In this document: piece after piece, positions 59,061-64,000 of the stretch
Layout: each line of letters begins with the position of its first letter
Numbering within the stretch: the first letter of the stretch is position 1
Source of the DNA: Thalassia testudinum
Lineage: Eukaryota > Streptophyta > Magnoliopsida > Alismatales > Hydrocharitaceae
DNA length: 64,000 nucleotides
Reading direction: 5' to 3'
Assembly (NCBI GenBank): GCA_037157565.1
Contig: JAZHRO010000073.1
Location: forward strand, 91,180,001 to 91,244,000
Notes under the pieces: model-generated
Seen by the model: only the letters and a program-made list of their open reading frames with translations
Database searches by the model: none
What the model was told of the DNA's origin: nothing
Position numbers and translations under genes: made by a program

Positions 59061-60520
59061 ATGTACCCTTCCACATCCTACACACAATTTACATCCTATC
59101 CTCCTACCACCACTTATCCCCAAGATGATTACTATCCCGACTTGACTTATAATTACCCATCCACTAGCCTGGATGACTTTGATTAGGGATATGAATCTGG
59201 ACCTCAGTGTCCAGGGCCTAACCCTGGACAACAAGACTATGATTATTATCCATCCCAGAGCTATAATGATTATGGATCTCCATCCTTTGATGACCAAACC
59301 AACCCGATCTACAATCAGGAAGGATATAATGATTATAACACCTACCCTCCCCAGTATTCCATTGAAAATAGGTCATCACCCTTCTTTGAACAATCCAAGA
59401 CGACCTACTACCAGGGAGGAACTCGAGAACCTCAACATCTTGACTCCAGTAGATTTAATCTGAACCCACCCAAACCTGAACCAAACCAGTCGGTTCAGGT
59501 GAACCAGATCCAGGATGGGGTGTTGGCTAATTTGAGGAACACTATACAATCTTTAGAAGCTCGGCCAACACCATGCACTGAAGCACTGGAGCCTATGATC
59601 AAAATGATTGATGAACTTAATAGTTCTCTATTGGATTTGCTCCAAAGTGTTAGGGATAGGGACTTGGGTGAGTTCCTTCTTGGGAAATTGTCGAGGTTGA
59701 GGATGAAATTTGTGGTTGCACTAGTCAAATCTTGGGATGATTCCAAAGATGAACCCCCTTCAGGAGAGCCAATGTCTGAACCCGCTCAGGCGCCTGTCAG
59801 GGGGGATACATTTTCTGAGACTGGGGATGACCAGGATGGGCTTGAGCAACCATTTGAGGATGAACTGATTGATTCACCCGAGATCACCGAGCCAGGGAGA
59901 GAGGAAAAATATGTCTTTGCGGACCATGAAATGACATATGATTTTGAGACATATATAAATGAGGATCATCAATTCTTTGACTCTGAGGGTGAAGAATCTT
60001 TTGGCGAAGTCTCACTTGAACTTAAGGAAGAGGATTTTAGTGAGACAAATGGGCTTGAGGAATCTGACAAACCAGCTGATAGCCCAATTATTGAAGATTT
60101 GGATTTAGTTGGGGTTAACTTGGAGGATCCTAATCTTGATGATTCAATCAGTGACCCCAGTCCTCATCTGCACCATGAAGAGATGACTTCTGAGATCTTT
60201 GTGCCCAGTCGATCTTGATTCAGCCACGATTTTTGGACTTGGGCGAATCATATGGGGTGAATAATATGCTAGAGGTCCCGAAGCCAAAGCCCTTGATGTT
60301 GGAGGATAGAATTGTTGAAATAAAGATTTGGGAGGCTAATTCTGAGGGAAGTTTGATTTTGGATCTAAGGGTACCTATTGACTTAAAATCACCTACTTTC
60401 TACCAGGACCCTTACGATATCTTTCACGTGCAACCCAAGCTTGAAATAACTGATTATTTTTCTGAGCTATATGTTAAGTGGACAACAACACCTATTGAAC
60501 CATCTTTACCTGTTGTTTGA
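59061..60520 (+). pseudogene. Element C acidic protein gene (same family as in B), few breaks
   Basis: From the ATG at 59061 it reads a Tyr/Pro/Asp-rich segment (SYPPTTTYPQDDYYPDL), crosses TAG at 59184-59186 (element B has a Trp codon there), and continues Tyr/Asn/Gln-rich. After a frame change it is open from 59499 to 60218: a helical stretch (MIKMIDELNSSLLDLLQS), then long acidic Glu/Asp/Ser text. A small gap near 60205-60216 shifts frame, and 60215-60520 continues to a TGA where B has an Arg codon. The rest of B's C-terminus is still recognisable to about 60600, and 60600-60887 is noncoding. B is intact over most of the places where C is broken, so the ancestor had one continuous ORF of roughly 500 codons. 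Function unknown. Confidence 0.65.
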
Positions 60521-60887
60521 TACTTTGGTCTTGGGTTGCACACCACTAAACTGTAGGCCCGGCCCCACAAACACAACAACCTTCGGTTCTGGGTGATTTT
60601 CATCCAGAACCTGAGAACCACTCGACCCTGGGGCATGGGTCTGCACCATAATCTCGTCCACGTCTGTGGACATCTTCTACTGGCGGGTTTCAGGATCAAT
60701 ATTTTGATTTTGATTCTAAACCGCAATTGTGAATTCTCAATCTCTTCTTTGTATGTATGCTATGCCTAGCTGAAGGCATTAAACTTAGCACGTGTGTATA
60801 CACCCTTCTCTCTGCAGAGCTGACCAGATTTTCACGACACTCAGGTGATGTTCTGTTTACTCTACCCTTTTCATGTCTTTATTTTTA

Positions 60888-60919
60888 CAATGAGGACATT
60901 ACATCATTTAGGCATGGGG
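60888..60919 (+). promoter_or_regulatory. Internal polypurine tract module (element C)
   Basis: CAATGAGGACATTA is followed by TTTAGGCATGGGG. Confidence 0.62.
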
Positions 60920-62099
60920 TGTGGATAATCAATTCCTGAAATCATTATGTTAACTCCGTAGAATTTCTTTTATTTTCTTATAAAATTAAAAAAAAAATTG
61001 AAAATTAAAAAAAAAAAGAAAGAAATTAGGAAAAGAGAACTTAGGCATTTAGAAGTTATTAACTCTAGGAAATGATACAAGAGGACCTAAACACTTAGAC
61101 TCTTCAGGTCTTCGGGCTTAATCATCCCAGGTGTCCACTCGAATGTGGACTTCGTCTCGAGTCCTCACCAATTAAATTTCATTTTAAGTTGGTAAATAAA
61201 TTGGGATGATAAGTATACGACTTATCAACCCACCCTCTGATTTGGGGGGATTTTAAGGCTAAGCATCTACACACTATTCGCACTGACTCACTTTTCGGCA
61301 GTTTTTACGAAAATTGGGTAGCTAATGGATCGACTTGGGTGGTATGGCTGGCAAGTTGTCGGTGGTAACAGCTCATCGGCAGGTTATCCAAAGCCCAGCC
61401 ACAAGACCGTTTTCACTGTACTGCCTTTAGGTAAATCTTAGATCAGGAAAGCCACCTACTTATAAAAAAAAAAAAAAGAAAAAAAAAAAAAAATAAAACC
61501 ACACTTCACTACACGAGTATGGCTGTCAAGTTGTCAGTGGTAATAGCTCATCGGCCGGTTGTCCAGAACCCAGCTCACAAACAAATAAATGCACAATAAT
61601 TCCCAAAACACTTAGGAAAGAAGCGAGGAAGTAGAATAAACCGGGGAGATATACACTGGGTTTGCCCTTGTATTGACCCCATAAATAAAAGAAGTAGGGA
61701 GAAAGCTATCGATCGTAAAGATAAACCTTTAGGCAAGGTCACCTAGGGTCGTAGAAACCCGAAGTCCGTTTTAACGGCCGTTTTGTGAGTTTATCACTTT
61801 TTCACAAAGATGCTTAGTGCTTAGAGTCCTTTTCGAGTCTTGGGTGGGTCGGGTAGCTGTAAAAAGTTATCCTGGAACTCTCAAACTCCAAAAGTACAAA
61901 AAAATTAGAAAAAAAGAAAAAAATAAAAGAATGTATCTTCCCTTTTCAAATAAGGCGAGGACTTGGGCGGTCTGCATTCTGGTAGACACCTGGGTACTGT
62001 TAGTCTTCGTAGTTTAGAACCGTAGTTGAAATTTTCTATTGTTAGTAAACAACTTAGGCCTAAGCGATCTAGTCCTAATTTTGCTAGCATGTAGTTTAA
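60920..62099 (+). other. Element C 3' noncoding region with two motif copies
   Basis: No coding frame. A ~57-bp motif (TATGGCTGGCAAGTTGTCGG ... AGCTCATCGGC ... CCCAGC) lies at 61343-61400 and 61519-61574, separated by an A-rich run (61460-61498). The layout is the same as in A and B. Confidence 0.75.
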
Positions 62100-62136
62100 T
62101 TTTGCTAGGGACTAGCAAAAGATAGGCATGGGGGTA
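62100..62136 (+). promoter_or_regulatory. 3' polypurine tract with perfect hairpin (element C)
   Basis: TTTTGCTAG (62100-62108), GGA, CTAGCAAAA (62112-62120), then GATAGGCATGGGGGTA and the LTR. Confidence 0.9.
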
Positions 62137-63894
62137 CGATATAGACACATCTATCTAGGATAAAATGCCTATTCATGCATGTTCCTAGGCTTAGATTTGC
62201 ACTTCATGTTATAAATATTGCATAACATGCATCATTGTGCATTTAGAGTAGTTGTATATATTTTCTGCTAATTAGGTTCTTTTTATGGTCAGGAGAGGAG
62301 ATGATTTATTTCAGGGCCTTGGATGGACGATCAAACCATACGAAACTGATTAATACGATGATCGGAGTCTAACGCCTCTGAAATCATCCAGATCGGAGTC
62401 CCGTAGCATCACATGAAGCCCGAGGAAGATCAATGGCCAGGGGGCAATGAGACATCCATACGGGTTTCGGATGGAAAATCCGACCATACGGATGGATCTG
62501 GAGCGACGATCGCAGTCCGACATTGCAAAAATCATCCCGATCTGAGCACTGTGGCACCCTCTGCAACAAGAAGAAGATGGATGGTCCAGATGGTGCCACG
62601 TGGCGCCATCCAGGCCGCCCAAACCCGGCTAGCAGCCATCGCCCACTCTCCCTCATCATCTACACTGTTAATCCTAGCCGTTGGATCAAGATCCAACGGC
62701 TGGGAAGCGTCTGCACCGATTTCCTCCTCGCGATACAAAAGGTGACGTGGCGCATTGGTTGACGCAGCAGCTTGGAAAGGAGAGGCGCGGGTTCGATTCC
62801 CCGCAGCCCCTCCAATTTGCAATTGGGCGGGCGAGCTCAGCGCAGCAGCAGAGGCAGCGGCAGTGCGAGCACGCACGCGCAGGCCAACGCATTGCAAGCG
62901 CGCACACCAGCGCACAGCACACACGCACACAGCTGGGTGCACGGTCAGCACGCGTGAAGAGCGGGCAGGCGGCACGGGCGCAAGGGGCGGTTGGCGCCAG
63001 CTTTCAGCGACAGCTGGATTGACCTACAGCGATGCTTACAGCTGTTACTGTTTCATTGCAAGCCAGTAGAGCCAACTATGGGCATGGGTGGAGGTGATCT
63101 ATCTACAGCAACGTTTCCAGCGACGGTTTGGAAGTCGCTAAAGGTTTTTTATCCATTTCTAGCCACTTCACCACCACTATAAAAGGACCTTCACCCCCTC
63201 ACTTCTAAGCCATCTCTACCTACTCTACTCCCACCTACTCCCAAGCTCTAACAAGCCTACCAACGCTCCATTAGAGCTTGTTCTCAAGCTCCCAAGGTGC
63301 CTATTAGTGTAGCGAACCTCTGCCCCACCAAATATTCCTCCAACCTCCCATCTCCCTTCGTAGGTCACCTCGGAGCTATCCTCCCACCTCCATTCCAGTA
63401 GCAGATCACTTTCGTCGTCTCACCTCCATTCCGGAGCCACGCCGAAGCTTTCCTCAACACAACGTCCTCCAGCATCTCACCTCCGTCATCCCGCTCCTCA
63501 CCTCCTTCCTCCGAGCTTCCGCCAGGCACCGTCATCTCACCGAACAGCCGATTCAGGAGATTTCCTCTCACCTCCCTCTCTTTTTTTATGCTTTCATATT
63601 AGATTGTAATAAACATTGGATTGATATATAAATCATTTTCGTTCCTCATCTCTATCTTGTGCTTCATTTGCTTGTCTTTTATTTCAAAAACACAGAAGAA
63701 TAACAAAACCTGAAAATACCAAATAGAAACAAATCGAAACGCGATTTTGGAGTAAAGTAAACGTCGCCTCCCTGTGTTCGACCCAGGACTCCCTTGGAGT
63801 TTAGGTATAAATTTTATCTGATCGACGTGTTTTGCAACTACGACGATGGGTTACTTGTAACCCCAATTTCGAACACGCGAAGCATGCACGACCA
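62137..63894 (+). repeat. Element C 3' LTR
   Basis: 1758 bp, the same length as the 5' LTR. The perfect hairpin lies at 62676-62701, the tRNA-like segment at 62741-62812, the TATA box TATAAAAGG at 63178-63186, and the U5 motif near 63767. It ends CACGACCA. Confidence 0.95.
62741..62812 (+). other. tRNA-like segment in C 3' LTR
   Basis: GGTGACGTGGCGCATTGG (A-box-like), GTTGACGC D-arm-like, loop TTGGAAA, GGTTCGATTCC (B-box), end GCAGCCCCTCC. Confidence 0.68.
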
Positions 63895-63899
63895 GGCCC

Positions 63900-64000
63900 T
63901 AAAACCCAAACTACTTCATTTAATCCATAAATTTGATTGATGAAATCTTAATCAAAAATCACCAAACTTGGTGAAATTGATCCTCAGATCAATCCGCGTT
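63900..64000 (+). repeat. Element F 3' LTR, second piece (runs off the edge)
   Basis: It resumes directly after C's right target copy and matches 21751-21851 (AAACCCAAACTACTTCATTT). Confidence 0.9.

Larger units (their letters stand above)
56039..63894 (+). mobile_element. Element C, complete pol-less partner of A (same family as B)
   Basis: 7856 bp with perfect GGCCC duplications (56034-56038 and 63895-63899). The two LTRs are exactly 1758 bp each. Order: LTR, tRNA-Asp site, leader with candidate intron, acidic ORF, internal purine tract, 3' noncoding repeats, 3' tract, LTR. The first base pair of each LTR has mutated from TG (TA at 56039, CG at 62137). Confidence 0.95.
21008..64000 (+). 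mobile_element. Element F, non-autonomous Athila-like LTR element, host of nested insertions (runs off right edge)
   Basis: The 5' LTR is in two pieces (21008-22596 and 49477-50561) split by element A. Then come a primer-binding site at 50565, a pol-less internal region with a broken acidic ORF, two purine-tract modules (54034 and 55284), and a 3' LTR (55321-56038, continued 63900-64000) split by element C. Joining the pieces gives a 5' LTR of about 2.67 kb and an internal region of about 4.76 kb. F is the oldest layer of this block. Confidence 0.88.

Overview
The window is a repeat-dense intergenic block from a flowering-plant nuclear genome. I recognise no host gene, rRNA or functional tRNA gene. 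Nearly all of it is Ty3/gypsy LTR retrotransposon sequence of the Athila type. The signs are a primer-binding site complementary to the 3' end of plant tRNA-Asp (TGGCGCCGTTGCCGGG), an FMDD-type reverse transcriptase with the GLCNAPATFQRCM signature, a DLGASIN protease, and a GPFPSSFG-type integrase. The species cannot be told from the sequence.

The left third (1-21007) is old and rearranged. It holds the RT-RNase H-integrase end of one element (E, 1-2667), its 3' noncoding region interrupted by a solo LTR (4207-5906), and its long LTR (from 6714). A second, truncated gag-protease-RT body (G, 10887-14650) follows, then two decayed LTRs (about 14651-17320 and 17333-18897). After these come a CACTA-type (En/Spm) exon scrap and about 1.7 kb of unassigned DNA.

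The right two thirds (21008-64000) is one nested structure that can be unpicked base by base. Element F (+, LTR about 2.7 kb, starting at 21008) received A (-, 22597-49471) in its 5' LTR and C (+, 56039-63894) in its 3' LTR. A received B (-, 25629-41562) just after its pol. B received D (+, 28775-36828). The 5-bp target duplications are GCAAC for B, CTAAG for D, GGCCC for C and ATATT/GTATT for A. F's 3' LTR runs off the right edge.

Only A carries gag-pol inside the nest, and it is broken. B and C have A-type LTRs, leader and 3' region, but the coding slot holds an unrelated protein: Tyr/Pro-rich at its N-terminus, then helical, then acidic. F and D are also pol-less and carry their own acidic proteins, and F's leader resembles that of gag-bearing G. 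The picture is of autonomous elements with non-autonomous partners that have had gag-pol replaced by unknown acidic ORFs.

Shared cis-features stand out. A hairpin lies immediately before the 3' polypurine tract. A palindrome often lies at the first bases of the LTR. A second internal purine tract follows the motif CAATGAGGACATTG at the end of the coding region. The A/B/C family also has a tRNA-like segment inside its LTR and a candidate leader intron of about 1.05 kb. Similarities between elements were judged by eye; no alignments or searches were run.
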